A DNA stretch of 64,000 bases from an uncultured Eggerthella sp. (lineage in GTDB: Bacteria > Actinomycetota > Coriobacteriia > Coriobacteriales > Eggerthellaceae), in contig CALLDI010000011.1 of NCBI GenBank assembly GCA_937998355.1, forward strand, positions 1-64,000. The letters are read 5' to 3'. Position numbers and translations under genes: made by a program. How positions within the stretch are numbered: the first letter of the stretch is position 1; each line of letters starts with the position of its first letter. Below are positions 18,838 through 26,721 of this stretch, piece after piece. The notes below the pieces were generated by a model. That model worked only from the letters and a program-made list of their open reading frames with translations, did not search any database and was not told the origin of the DNA.

Positions 18838-19854
18838 ATGTCCGAGCAACACTACAAGCTGATCTCGCGTGATCCGATCATCTATTCGATCAATGTTCGT
18901 TTCAAGAATCTGGGCGATGGTGTCTCTAACATCTATTTGATCCACGATTCGGACGAATGGCTCATGATCGATTCAGGTGCTCCTGGCGAGCGTTCTGCAT
19001 CCGTCATACGCGACGCGCTCTTGGAGATCGGCGTCGATATGAGCAAGCTCAAGCTGTTCTTGACCCATCAGCATTTCGATCATTCCGGCCAGGTGAACCA
19101 GCTCTTATTGCCGGGAACGACCATCTATGGATCGCGCATCGGATTCGAGATCAGATCCGAGGATCGAGCATCGAATATCAACGAGCTCTTCTATCGCCGT
19201 ATGCTCGCTATGGGCAGCAGTCCTGCGGATGCTCAGGCGTACGAGGAATGCAATAGGGAGACGGTGTTCATCGATGAGGATCGTTTCGATATTCGATACG
19301 TGCAAGAGGGCGACACCATTTCGGTGGGCGATCGGACACTGACCGTTTACGAGACGCCGGGCCATTCACCTGATTCGCTCGTTTTGTTCGATGCGGATGC
19401 GCGTGTGTTGTTCAGCGGCGATCATGTGCTCACCGTCACCACGCCAGCTATCGATGCTTTCTTCACGGGGGAGGATAGTTACGCCATTTATCTCGAGAGC
19501 CTTGAGAAGATGCACGGGCTTGATCCCGAACTCGTGCTTCCCGGCCATGGCGATCCGATCACGCAAGGCTTTTCCGATCGTATCGATAGGATCATCGAAC
19601 GCAAGAACGAGCGCAGACGTGAGGTGTTGCGTGCTATCGCTGCACATCCTTACTGCACGGGTGAGACCGTCGCTCGGCTTTGCTGGAAGCGTATCGATCC
19701 CGAGCAATGGTACAAGCTTCCTGCGGTCGCTCGTTATTATATGCTCCTCGAAGCGTTCGTTATGATCCAGACGCTCGTCGCGCATGGGATCGTGCAGCGT
19801 TTACCGCTTTCGGATGACGGGATCTATCGCCTTAAAGCGGTGAGCGTGTTCTGA
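18838..19854 (+). CDS. Metallo-beta-lactamase-fold hydrolase
   Basis: A 338-residue MBL-fold enzyme. The metal-binding motif H77-x-H79-x-D81-H82 (THQHFDHSG) is intact, followed by a P-G-H-S-P-D-S region, G-D-H-V-L and a L-P-G-H-G-D-P motif supplying further ligands. The C-terminal about 100 residues are helical and look like the accessory domain seen in MBL-type thioesterases and aryl hydrolases. It closes the rightward CoA island with a 34-bp gap. A role as acyl-CoA thioesterase or ester hydrolase would fit the context, but glyoxalase II-like or other functions are not excluded. A strong bidirectional terminator follows. Confidence 0.78.
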   Translation: MSEQHYKLISRDPIIYSINVRFKNLGDGVSNIYLIHDSDEWLMIDSGAPGERSASVIRDALLEIGVDMSKLKLFLTHQHFDHSGQVNQLLLPGTTIYGSRIGFEIRSEDRASNINELFYRRMLAMGSSPADAQAYEECNRETVFIDEDRFDIRYVQEGDTISVGDRTLTVYETPGHSPDSLVLFDADARVLFSGDHVLTVTTPAIDAFFTGEDSYAIYLESLEKMHGLDPELVLPGHGDPITQGFSDRIDRIIERKNERRREVLRAIAAHPYCTGETVARLCWKRIDPEQWYKLPAVARYYMLLEAFVMIQTLVAHGIVQRLPLSDDGIYRLKAVSVF

Positions 19855-19890
19855 TCACATCGAGAGAAGTCCAGGTGAAGGACGCATCCT

Positions 19891-19928
19891 ATACGAAAAG
19901 GCACCCGTTGCCAGGTGTCTTTTCGTAT
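19891..19928. terminator. Strong bidirectional terminator
   Basis: ATACGAAAAGGCACC (19891-19905) pairs with GGTGTCTTTTCGTAT (19914-19928) apart from one wobble, around an 8-nt loop. A and T tracts inside the stem serve both strands. It separates the MBL gene from the convergent CaiD-like gene. Confidence 0.85.
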
Positions 19929-19976
19929 CTCTAGGAGGGGGTATGGGTTGGATGTTCGTTCGGCCGTATGGCGTTC

Positions 19977-20762
19977 TTAGCGGCCGACCCACTTGGGGTC
20001 GCGCTTTTCGGTGAAGGCCAAAGGACCTTCGATGCCATCCTCGGTCTTCTCGAGGAAGCGATAGGCAGCATCGCAGAAGCGCATCGCGTCCTCTTCGCTC
20101 ATCTGATCGCTCGCATGAACGAGGAACTTGGTCCACTTGAGCGCGAGCGGTGCGTTCTGAAGGATCTGATCTGCGATCTCGAGAGCCTTGTCCATCACTT
20201 CTTCTGCAGGAACCGCATAGTTGATCAAGCCGAGTTCCTTAGCTTCGGGTGCTTTGATCTTCTTGCCCGTGAGCAACAGCTCCATGCAATCCTTACGATT
20301 GATGTCACGTGCGAGACGGACGATGCCGCCGGTCGAAGCGATGATGCCCAAGCCGACTTCGGTGAAGCCGAACTTCGCATTCTCGTTCGCGACGACGATG
20401 TCGCAGGAAAGTGCGATCTCCAGACCGCCACCTGCAGCGCTTCCGTTGACCGCTGCGATGATGGGCTTGGAAGAAGTGCGTGCGGTGATACCACCAAAGC
20501 CATGTTCGGTGACCGTTTGGCATTCGCCGCCTTCGGAAAGCTCTGCGAGATCTTCGCCAGCGCAGAATACCTTGCCCGTGCCAGTGATGATGATCGCGCG
20601 AACCGCCTTGTCTTCTTCGGCGTGGTTCATGATGTTCTCCATCGCACGAGAAGTCTCGCCGTTCAGTGCATTCGCGACATCAGGACGATTTATGCGCATG
20701 ATCAGAAGACCGTCGTCACGAAGTTCGGATACGACCGTATCGGTTCCGTAGTAGTCTGCCAT
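19977..20762 (-). CDS. caiD: CaiD-like enoyl-CoA hydratase (crotonase family)
   Basis: A 261-residue crotonase. The start is at 20762 because AGGAGG lies 7 nt upstream; an in-frame upstream start near 20840 would have to be read from within the promoter. Length and C-terminus (EGPLAFTEKRDPKWVGR) closely match recalled E. coli CaiD (261 residues, EGPLAFAEKRDPVWKGR). Both catalytic glutamates of crotonases are kept (AGGGLEIAL and FTEVGLG), as is the oxyanion-hole segment. CaiD dehydrates carnitinyl-CoA to crotonobetainyl-CoA, completing the CaiA/B/C set. The gene points away from the rest and has its own promoter with a candidate operator. A general enoyl-CoA hydratase role remains possible. 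Confidence 0.72.
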   Translation of the reverse strand: MADYYGTDTVVSELRDDGLLIMRINRPDVANALNGETSRAMENIMNHAEEDKAVRAIIITGTGKVFCAGEDLAELSEGGECQTVTEHGFGGITARTSSKPIIAAVNGSAAGGGLEIALSCDIVVANENAKFGFTEVGLGIIASTGGIVRLARDINRKDCMELLLTGKKIKAPEAKELGLINYAVPAEEVMDKALEIADQILQNAPLALKWTKFLVHASDQMSEEDAMRFCDAAYRFLEKTEDGIEGPLAFTEKRDPKWVGR

Positions 20763-20784
20763 GTTGTTCCTCCTATTACGTATA

Positions 20785-20829
20785 TGAACATATGCATGTT
20801 CGATTTGCTGAACACGTTCACTATAGTAG
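20785..20829 (-). promoter_or_regulatory. Promoter and candidate operators of the CaiD-like gene
   Basis: Reading leftward, CTACTATAGTGAA (20817-20829) supplies a TATAGT -10 with no good -35. TGAACACGTTCA (plus strand, 20809-20820) overlaps the downstream edge of the -10. A second dyad, GAACAT-N4-ATGTTC (20786-20801), lies between it and the RBS. The placement over the start site suggests repression. Confidence 0.55.
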
Positions 20830-20994
20830 GGTCGAGGCAAAAAAAGCGCATCGCAAGAGGTTTGGTATCATATCGTTAGTTTTAAACGGATCACTCACTA
20901 GTTATTAAGTAGAGCATCTTGAGGCCCTGTTCGATCGCGCTTCATGCGCCTAAAAGAGTCGAGCGGGATCATCGAAGAGGGAGGGGCATCCTTG

Positions 20995-21789
20995 ATGGAT
21001 CATCAGAAGGTCACGTACCTGGTCGAAGACGGTGTCGCCATCATCTCCATGGTGTGCGAGGCGAATCTCAATGCACTCGATATGCAGATGGGTGCAGAAC
21101 TTCTCGATGTGATAACCACTGCCGAGAACGATGATGCAGTGAAGGTGCTCGTGATCAAAGGACTTCCTCGTGCGTTCTCTGCGGGTGGAGATGTGGCGAT
21201 GCTGCATGGCGTGATCGAGTCGGGCGAGCCGATCCGCATGGATGCCATGATGGAGAAGAACAGCATCATCAGCGATAAGCTCAAGAAGATGGACAAGCTC
21301 GTCATCGTTTCTGCGGCTGGCGCGATCGCTGGTGCGGGCGTGAGCTTGGCTCTTTCAGGGGATCTGCTCGTTTGCGCCGATGATGCGAAGTTCATCTTAG
21401 CGTTCATCAATCTGGGTCTTGTGCCCGATATGGGACTCACGTACTTGCTCTCGAAGACCATCGGTCCGGCTCGCACGATGGATCTTGCGGTAACGGGACG
21501 ACCTCTGAAAGCGACCGAAGCGTACGATCTGGGGCTCATCCATCGCATGGTGCCCGCAGATATCCTGGACGAAGAGACGATGAAGCTCGCGCGCCAACTC
21601 GCTCACGGGCCGCTCGTTGCGTACAAGAACATCAAGAAGCAGGTCTATACGGCCAACTATGCCGACTATGCCGCCTGGATAGCCGATGTCGAAGTGCCGA
21701 CACAATGCGAGTGCGCCGATACGCGCGATTTTCGCGAAGGAGTCCATGCGTTCATCGAGAAGCGTCGCGCGGAATTCAGCGGCCAATAA
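20995..21789 (+). CDS. PaaG-like enoyl-CoA hydratase/isomerase family protein
   Basis: A 264-residue crotonase-fold protein. I place the start at 20995 (MDHQKV) after GGAGGGG; a longer reading from 20944 lacks an RBS. Neither catalytic glutamate of true hydratases is present (Ser117 and Asn129 occupy the region). Instead Asp135 sits in GLVPDMGLTYLL, matching the single catalytic Asp of PaaG-type isomerases. It is therefore more likely a double-bond or oxepin-type isomerase than a hydratase. It is divergent from the CaiD-like gene across a 232-bp control region. The call rests on motif positions recalled from the family. Confidence 0.72.
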   Translation: MDHQKVTYLVEDGVAIISMVCEANLNALDMQMGAELLDVITTAENDDAVKVLVIKGLPRAFSAGGDVAMLHGVIESGEPIRMDAMMEKNSIISDKLKKMDKLVIVSAAGAIAGAGVSLALSGDLLVCADDAKFILAFINLGLVPDMGLTYLLSKTIGPARTMDLAVTGRPLKATEAYDLGLIHRMVPADILDEETMKLARQLAHGPLVAYKNIKKQVYTANYADYAAWIADVEVPTQCECADTRDFREGVHAFIEKRRAEFSGQ

Positions 21790-21800
21790 GAAACGTGTAG

Positions 21801-21934
21801 GCTCGACCGAACGGCAGCCAAGGGGTGGCGCGAGGTAAGCCAAAGCGAATATGAGAGATCCGCTTTGGCGCAGCGAAAGCTAGCTCGAATGAGCGACGCG
21901 TCGAGCAAACCTCTTGGGTGTTGTTCGGTCGAGC
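21801..21934. other. Long imperfect hairpin with nested stems (convergent gene ends)
   Basis: GCTCGACCGAAC (21801-21812) pairs perfectly with GTTCGGTCGAGC (21923-21934), and the pairing continues inward through CCAAGGGG/CCTCTTGG (21818-21825/21910-21917). Inside, GCCAAAGCG (21839-21847) pairs with CGCTTTGGC (21861-21869), and a small GCTC-GAAT-GAGC stem follows. It fills the gap between the PaaG-like gene and the convergent CapA gene. It could be a large bidirectional terminator or a structured RNA. Confidence 0.5.
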
Positions 21935-21940
21935 GTGGCT

Positions 21941-23290
21941 TCATTCGCCCGATGAGGCGGCCATGCGTGCGATCGCATCGCTCGATGTTTGGATCTTCGC
22001 TTCGATACGCTCTTTCTTGTCGCCCGTTGCAGGCGTGGGTTGGTAGTTGTTGCTCGAGCTGATCGAAGAGATCGAGCAGGGGATGACGGTCGTGCTATCG
22101 GTGGTGGCGCTATCGCCCTGGACCGTGAACGTGGCTTGGAAGATCATGCAATCCTTGTCGCTCGGGTTCTTGTTCCCTCCGAAGCAGAAATTGCCCAGAC
22201 TGTAGACGATCGAATGACCGTGGTATTCCTCGATGCCTTGGATCACGTGAGGATGCGAGCCGACCACGATGGTCGCACCCGCATCGATCGCGGCATGGCC
22301 AAGTTCCATCTGGACGCTGTCAGGCACGGTCTCGCGTTCAGTGCCCCAATGCGTGAACACCACGATGACCTGAGCACCTTCTTCTTTGGCCGTGTTGATG
22401 TTGTTCAGCATCTCATCCTTGATACCGATGCCTGCAGCGAGTTCATAGGTTCCGATGAGCGCGACCTTAACGCCCTTCACATCGATATAAGCGATGCGGT
22501 CGTAGCCGAACGTCGGGATGCCCACGGCCTCAACGGCCTCGATAGTATCGGTGTAGCTCTTCTCGCCGTAATCTTTGGAGTGGTTGTTGGCCAGCGATGC
22601 CGCATCGACGTTGCCTTCGACGAGGATCTGGGCGTATTCCGCGGGCGCCTTGAAGGCGAAGGTCTTGTCGGCGCGCGTAGTGGAGTCGGTCAGCGTACCC
22701 TCCATGTTCACGATGGTCGCATCGTCAGCAGCGAAGATATCGGCTACGTTCGCGAGGAAGTACGCAGGATCGCCCACTGCCTCGTATTTCGCGTTGAAGC
22801 TCGTGGAGCGATCGAAGTTCTCGTCCGTGCCGAGCGTGCAATCGCCAGCGAAGGAGAGGGTGATGGTCTGGGCTTCAGGGGCTGCTTTGTCCGAAGCGGG
22901 AAGTGCGCCACCGTCTTCTCCTGCAGTGGAGCCGGAGGAGCATGAGCCGATCGCGAACGCTATGGCGGTGATCGCAACCAGCGCGAAGATGATCCAGATG
23001 ATGACCGAAGAGCGCTTGCTCGGCAAGTTGTTGTGAACTGAGTTCGAGGGCGCGCTTTTGCGCGGTCGGTCCGTTCGCGGGGAGATGACTTGTTGGTTTG
23101 TGACGCTGCCTGCCCGTTGTTCGTTTCGAGGGGTAACTCGATCTCGAGAGGGACGAGCAGATGACGCCCGCTGCTTTGGTGCCGTGTCGCGGGCGCTGCC
23201 GCCGCGCGTAGGGCGTGCGGGACGATCCGTACGCTTGGTCGGCTTCTTCGTTTGCTGGCGAACTCCTCTTTTATCGTGTGAATCTGGCAT
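21941..23290 (-). CDS. CapA-family (PGA_cap) membrane-anchored protein
   Basis: A 449-residue protein with a basic, disordered N-terminus (about residues 1-88, rich in Arg/Pro/Ser/Thr), one membrane helix (about 93-115, ending Gly-Ser-Cys-Ser) and an extracytoplasmic CapA domain (about 140-420). The metallophosphoesterase-like fold shows GDCTLG, N-M-E-G-T-L, A-N-N-H, F-T-H-W-G and G-S-H-P-H motifs. CapA is required for poly-gamma-glutamate synthesis or anchoring in Bacillus, but in Actinobacteria the family often stands alone and its role is unknown. No pgsB or pgsC partner is nearby. The cysteine after the helix is not a clean lipobox given the long cytoplasmic stretch before it. Confidence 0.78.
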   Translation of the reverse strand: MPDSHDKRGVRQQTKKPTKRTDRPARPTRGGSARDTAPKQRASSARPSRDRVTPRNEQRAGSVTNQQVISPRTDRPRKSAPSNSVHNNLPSKRSSVIIWIIFALVAITAIAFAIGSCSSGSTAGEDGGALPASDKAAPEAQTITLSFAGDCTLGTDENFDRSTSFNAKYEAVGDPAYFLANVADIFAADDATIVNMEGTLTDSTTRADKTFAFKAPAEYAQILVEGNVDAASLANNHSKDYGEKSYTDTIEAVEAVGIPTFGYDRIAYIDVKGVKVALIGTYELAAGIGIKDEMLNNINTAKEEGAQVIVVFTHWGTERETVPDSVQMELGHAAIDAGATIVVGSHPHVIQGIEEYHGHSIVYSLGNFCFGGNKNPSDKDCMIFQATFTVQGDSATTDSTTVIPCSISSISSSNNYQPTPATGDKKERIEAKIQTSSDAIARMAASSGE

Positions 23291-23403
23291 ACGAGACCTT
23301 TTCTTAGTAAGCTAGACTTCATGGTAGCAAAGATGCCGCATCAACTAGCCTAAAAGGCCAGTTGGCTGTGGTGTATCGCCAAGAATCAGGAGGGCAGCGG
23401 CCC

Positions 23404-24180
23404 ATGATCACGAAGAAGACTCCGCAAGATATCGAGGCTATGGCCAAAGCGGGTGAATTGAGCGCGAAAGCGCTGCGCGTTGCGGGAGCTGCGGTCGCGC
23501 CAGGCGTTTCAACGCTCGAACTCGATCGGGTAGCGGAAGAGGTCATTCGGCAGGGTGGCGGCATCCCTGCGTTCAAAGGCTATGGCGGCTTTCCTGGTTC
23601 CATCTGCGCATCCGTGAATGACCAGATCGTTCACGGGATCCCTTCGAACGGCATCATCCTGCAAGAAGGGGATATCATCTCCATCGATACCGGAGCGACC
23701 GTTGCTGGTTGGGTCGGCGATAATGCTTGGACGTTTCCGGTCGGTAAGATCTCGCCCCAGAAGCAACGACTGCTCGACGTGACCGAAGAATGCATGTGGG
23801 CAGGTATCGATGCGGCACGGCCAGGAAATCATCTCGGGGATATCGGGCATGCGATCCAGGTCATCGCTGAAGAAGCGGGTTATGGTGTCGTGCGAGAATA
23901 TGTTGGCCATGGTATCGGGCGGACCATGCATGAAGAGCCCAACGTTCCGAATTACGGGCGTAAGCACACGGGCGTGTTGCTCGAGCCGGGCATGGTGTTA
24001 GCGATCGAGCCGATGATCAATATGGGGACGCGCAAGACCAAGCAGATGCCTGACGGATGGCTGGTGGTCACGCGCGACGGGAAGCCATCGGCGCATTTCG
24101 AGAAGACGGTCGCCATCACGGAAGAGGGCCCGCGCATCCTCACGCTCGAACCCGATCATCGTCGTCCCGTCGAGAATTAG
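23404..24180 (+). CDS. map: Methionine aminopeptidase, type I
   Basis: A 258-residue MetAP that removes the initiator methionine from nascent proteins. AGGAGGG precedes the ATG at 23404; a longer reading from 23362 would include that RBS. Metal ligands appear in order: DTGA, DNAW, GHGIGRTMHEEP, and the Glu in A-I-E-P. It is divergent from the CapA gene (113-bp gap) and followed by a long hairpin before the convergent xerD. It is not linked to the ribosomal operon as in many bacteria, so it may be a second copy. Confidence 0.92.
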   Translation: MITKKTPQDIEAMAKAGELSAKALRVAGAAVAPGVSTLELDRVAEEVIRQGGGIPAFKGYGGFPGSICASVNDQIVHGIPSNGIILQEGDIISIDTGATVAGWVGDNAWTFPVGKISPQKQRLLDVTEECMWAGIDAARPGNHLGDIGHAIQVIAEEAGYGVVREYVGHGIGRTMHEEPNVPNYGRKHTGVLLEPGMVLAIEPMINMGTRKTKQMPDGWLVVTRDGKPSAHFEKTVAITEEGPRILTLEPDHRRPVEN

Positions 24181-24191
24181 TTCGAACTTCC

Positions 24192-24341
24192 GAGTCTCCG
24201 TTCAGGATTCAAGAGGTTGAAGAACTTCTCTCTGACACTGAATTCGATATTAAAAAGCATACAGAGCAGCGACCGCATGAGCGCGAAGCGCGAATAGGGA
24301 AGCGGGAAGTTCGCAACCTCTTGGATCCTGAACTGGGACTC
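24192..24341. other. Very long imperfect hairpin between map and xerD
   Basis: Bases 24192-24230 pair with 24304-24341 over about 38 positions with few mismatches. The core TTCAGGATTCAAGAGGTTG against CAACCTCTTGGATCCTGAA has a single mismatch. The 73-nt loop contains further short stems. The right arm ends 10 bp before the xerD stop codon, so both convergent genes run into the same structure. Confidence 0.6.
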
Positions 24342-24350
24342 AAGGACGCA

Positions 24351-25256
24351 CTATTCGTGCGCGCGGGGGTGCGCGGATAGGTATTCCTCGCGCAAGTGCG
24401 TCATCTGCACATGTGTATAGATCTGCGTCGTCGCGATGTCGGCATGGCCGAGCATGTCTTGGATCGAGCGCAGGTCGGCGCCACCTTCCAAGAGATGAGT
24501 GGCGAATGAATGACGCAAGGTGTGGGGGTGAAGGTTCTTCACACCGATGTTCATGCCTGCGCGGGTCACGATACGATGCACGCTCTGGCGCGTGAGCCTT
24601 CCACCGCGTGCATTCAGGAAGAGCGCAGCAGTCGTTGGCGCATTCGTGTTTTCAAGTTCGGGGCGCACGTCGTTCAAGTATTCGATCGTGCGATCGAACG
24701 CGATGCCAGAGATGGGCACCATGCGCTCTTTGCTCCCTTTGCCGAATACGCGCAAGAACCCTTCGTCGATGAGCACGTGCGAACGATCGAGGTTGACGAG
24801 TTCGCTCACGCGCAATCCGCATCCATACAGCACTTCGAGCATCGTCGCATCGCGCTTGCCGATCGGCGTGGAAGCGTCGATCGAATCGAGCAGGGAAGAG
24901 ACCTGTTCGATCGAGAGGACATCGGGAAGACGAGCGGGTTTCTTGGGAAGTGGGATGGCTTGCGCAGGATCCGTGTCGACATACCCCTCACGGAGTGCGA
25001 ACCTATGGAGCCCTTTGATCGCCGAAAGGCGACGCTCGAGGGTCGTGACGGCGTAACCCTCATCGAGTTGCTTCTTCTGGAAAGCGAGGATATCATCACG
25101 CTCGACCTGCTCGAGTTGGGTCTTATCGTGCTCTTTCAAGAATTCGCGATAGAGCGCGAGATCCTTCGCGTACGCATCGATGGTGAGCGGGGATGCACCG
25201 CGTTCGATAGCGAGATAGGCGAAGTATTCTTCGATGAGCTGTTCCATATCGTTCAT
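24351..25256 (-). CDS. xerD: Tyrosine recombinase XerD
   Basis: A 301-residue recombinase for chromosome-dimer resolution at dif. The SAM-like N-terminal domain (about 1-95) is followed by the catalytic domain with Arg in GLRVSEL, HTLRHSFATHLL, LGHADIATT and the nucleophile Tyr in TQIYTHV. Length and motifs fit the housekeeping XerD rather than a phage integrase, and no attachment site or cargo is nearby. The start at 25256 (MNDMEQL) or 25247 (MEQL) cannot be settled, as neither has a clear RBS. It lies 26 bp after mntP and is probably coupled to it. Confidence 0.9.
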   Translation of the reverse strand: MNDMEQLIEEYFAYLAIERGASPLTIDAYAKDLALYREFLKEHDKTQLEQVERDDILAFQKKQLDEGYAVTTLERRLSAIKGLHRFALREGYVDTDPAQAIPLPKKPARLPDVLSIEQVSSLLDSIDASTPIGKRDATMLEVLYGCGLRVSELVNLDRSHVLIDEGFLRVFGKGSKERMVPISGIAFDRTIEYLNDVRPELENTNAPTTAALFLNARGGRLTRQSVHRIVTRAGMNIGVKNLHPHTLRHSFATHLLEGGADLRSIQDMLGHADIATTQIYTHVQMTHLREEYLSAHPRAHE

Positions 25257-25282
25257 GGTAGCATGCGCCAGAAGACGGCTCA

Positions 25283-25837
25283 CTAGCCGAATAAGGCTTT
25301 GATGCCGATAGCGATGAGCACGAGGCCGCCGATGATGGTCGCTTTGCTGCCCAGTTTCATGCCGAAACGTTTCCCGATCAGCAGTGCGATGAAACAGCAG
25401 ACGAATGTCGTCAGGCCGATGATACTGGATGCGATCCCGATATGGATCGATAGCGCTGCGAAGCTCACGCCTACCGCGAGTGCGTCGATACTCGTGGCGA
25501 TAGCCTGGAAGACGAGCACGGGCACGGTGATGCAAGTCTGGTGTTCTTCGGTCTCTTCGTCAGACTCGTGGAACGCATCCCATAGCATCTTGCCGCCGAT
25601 GAACCCGAGGATGATGAAGGTGATGATCCCTGCATAGTTATCGATGAAAGCGCTGATGAGCGACCCAGCGAAGAAGCCGATCACGGTCATGCCCGCCTGG
25701 AACACACCGAAGAAGACCGGCATGAGGAACCGATGGAGCTTATCGCTGCCACGATAGGCGAAGGCGTTCGAAATGGTGACCGCGAAGGCGTCCATCGAAA
25801 GCGCGAGGCCGAGGAGAAGTAGTTCAAGAATGCTCAT
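25283..25837 (-). CDS. mntP: Manganese efflux pump MntP
   Basis: A 184-residue six-helix membrane protein (former DUF204/YebN). The conserved acidic intramembrane motifs are present: L-S-M-D-A-F-A-V in helix 1 and A-T-S-I-D-A-L-A-V-G in helix 4, about halfway along. MntP exports Mn2+ to avoid manganese toxicity. It probably shares a transcript with xerD. The leader before it is under 160 bp and is shared with divergent bioY; I see no yybP-ykoY riboswitch fold there. Confidence 0.9.
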   Translation of the reverse strand: MSILELLLLGLALSMDAFAVTISNAFAYRGSDKLHRFLMPVFFGVFQAGMTVIGFFAGSLISAFIDNYAGIITFIILGFIGGKMLWDAFHESDEETEEHQTCITVPVLVFQAIATSIDALAVGVSFAALSIHIGIASSIIGLTTFVCCFIALLIGKRFGMKLGSKATIIGGLVLIAIGIKALFG

Positions 25838-25927
25838 AAGTGTTCCTAATGATAAAGAAACTCAGCCGTCGTTCTCAACCATTTATACGAACAAATAGGT
25901 CATGTGCATACACGAATTCGTACAAAT

Positions 25928-25940
25928 CTACTATAGTGAA
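25928..25940 (+). promoter_or_regulatory. -10 region of bioY sharing a 13-mer with the CaiD-like promoter
   Basis: CTACTATAGTGAA contains TATAGT as the -10 and is identical to the 13-mer in the promoter of the CaiD-like gene (20829-20817, minus strand). ACGAATTCGT (25912-25921) upstream is a small palindrome. No typical BirA box is visible. Confidence 0.45.
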
Positions 25941-25995
25941 TGAACATGATTTCCCGTAAAACCTATAGATAGCGCGAATTAGAGAGGAAAAAGCA

Positions 25996-26607
25996 ATGTC
26001 CGAACAAGTCGTAGCTCGTACGAGTTCCCGTAGTCGTTCAGTCGTATACTGCGCTGCAGCTATCGCCTGTATGGCCGTTACCGCATGGGTCACGGTGCCG
26101 ATCGGTCCTGTTCCGCTGTCGCTCTCTCCGCTCGCTATCTTCTTCACGCTCTTCGCGCTGAAACCGCGCGATGCGTTCATCGCCATCGTTGGGTATGTCG
26201 TGCTCGGCGCGGTCGGCTTGCCGATCTTCACTGGTTTTCGTGGCGGCGTGGGCGCGCTGTTCGGTCCCACCGGCGGATTCATCATGGGCTTCGCTATCGG
26301 TGCTTGCGTGGTGCTGCCGCTTCGCAAGCTGCTCTCTTCGCGCAAAGCGTTCTCTTCAGAGAACACGATGTCGCTTTTCGGTAGCCAGATCAAGAAAGGC
26401 TTTCTGTATCGCAATTTCGTGATCGGAATCGTCTTCGCTGCCGTGTATTACGTTTTCGGTTGGGTATGGCTCATGTTCGTTGGTCAGCTTTCCGCTGGTG
26501 CTGCATTCGCTGCTGCGGTCGCTCCCTTCGTCGTACCTGACCTGTTGAAGATGGTGTTGGCGATCTTCCTGGCTCAAGCGGTCGGGGCTGCACGCCGCAA
26601 ATTCTAA
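25996..26607 (+). CDS. bioY: Biotin ECF transporter substrate-binding subunit BioY
   Basis: A 203-residue membrane protein of the BioY family, with five to six helices and the signature G-P-V-P-L-S-L-S-P near the N-terminus and G-G-x-G-A-L-F-G-P-T-G-G-F around residue 90. It captures biotin and normally needs the shared ECF ATPases and T subunit, which are not in the window. GAGAGGAAAAAGCA provides the RBS. The middle has a longer charged loop (about 115-135) than typical. Biotin supply is relevant for acyl-CoA carboxylases, but no direct link to the neighbours is shown. Confidence 0.88.
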   Translation: MSEQVVARTSSRSRSVVYCAAAIACMAVTAWVTVPIGPVPLSLSPLAIFFTLFALKPRDAFIAIVGYVVLGAVGLPIFTGFRGGVGALFGPTGGFIMGFAIGACVVLPLRKLLSSRKAFSSENTMSLFGSQIKKGFLYRNFVIGIVFAAVYYVFGWVWLMFVGQLSAGAAFAAAVAPFVVPDLLKMVLAIFLAQAVGAARRKF

Positions 26608-26721
26608 GAGGTGTCGTTTCGCTGCGCGATGACCGGGGGAGGCCGTCGCGGTCGGATCGCTCGATCCGCAGTACCGTCTTCATGCGTATCGTGAGAAGCA
26701 TCGTTTGAAAAAGGGTGTCGT

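Noticed and set aside
21801..21934. tRNA-like gene
   Set aside because: The structure has several stems, but no anticodon arm, T-loop consensus at the right distance or CCA end could be drawn.
24351..25256. XerD gene as a sign of an integrated mobile element
   Set aside because: Length and motifs are those of the housekeeping recombinase. No attachment repeats, cargo or transposase genes are nearby.
25838..25995. Mn2+ (yybP-ykoY) riboswitch before mntP
   Set aside because: The shared 158-bp gap is too short and lacks the two-helix junction of that class.
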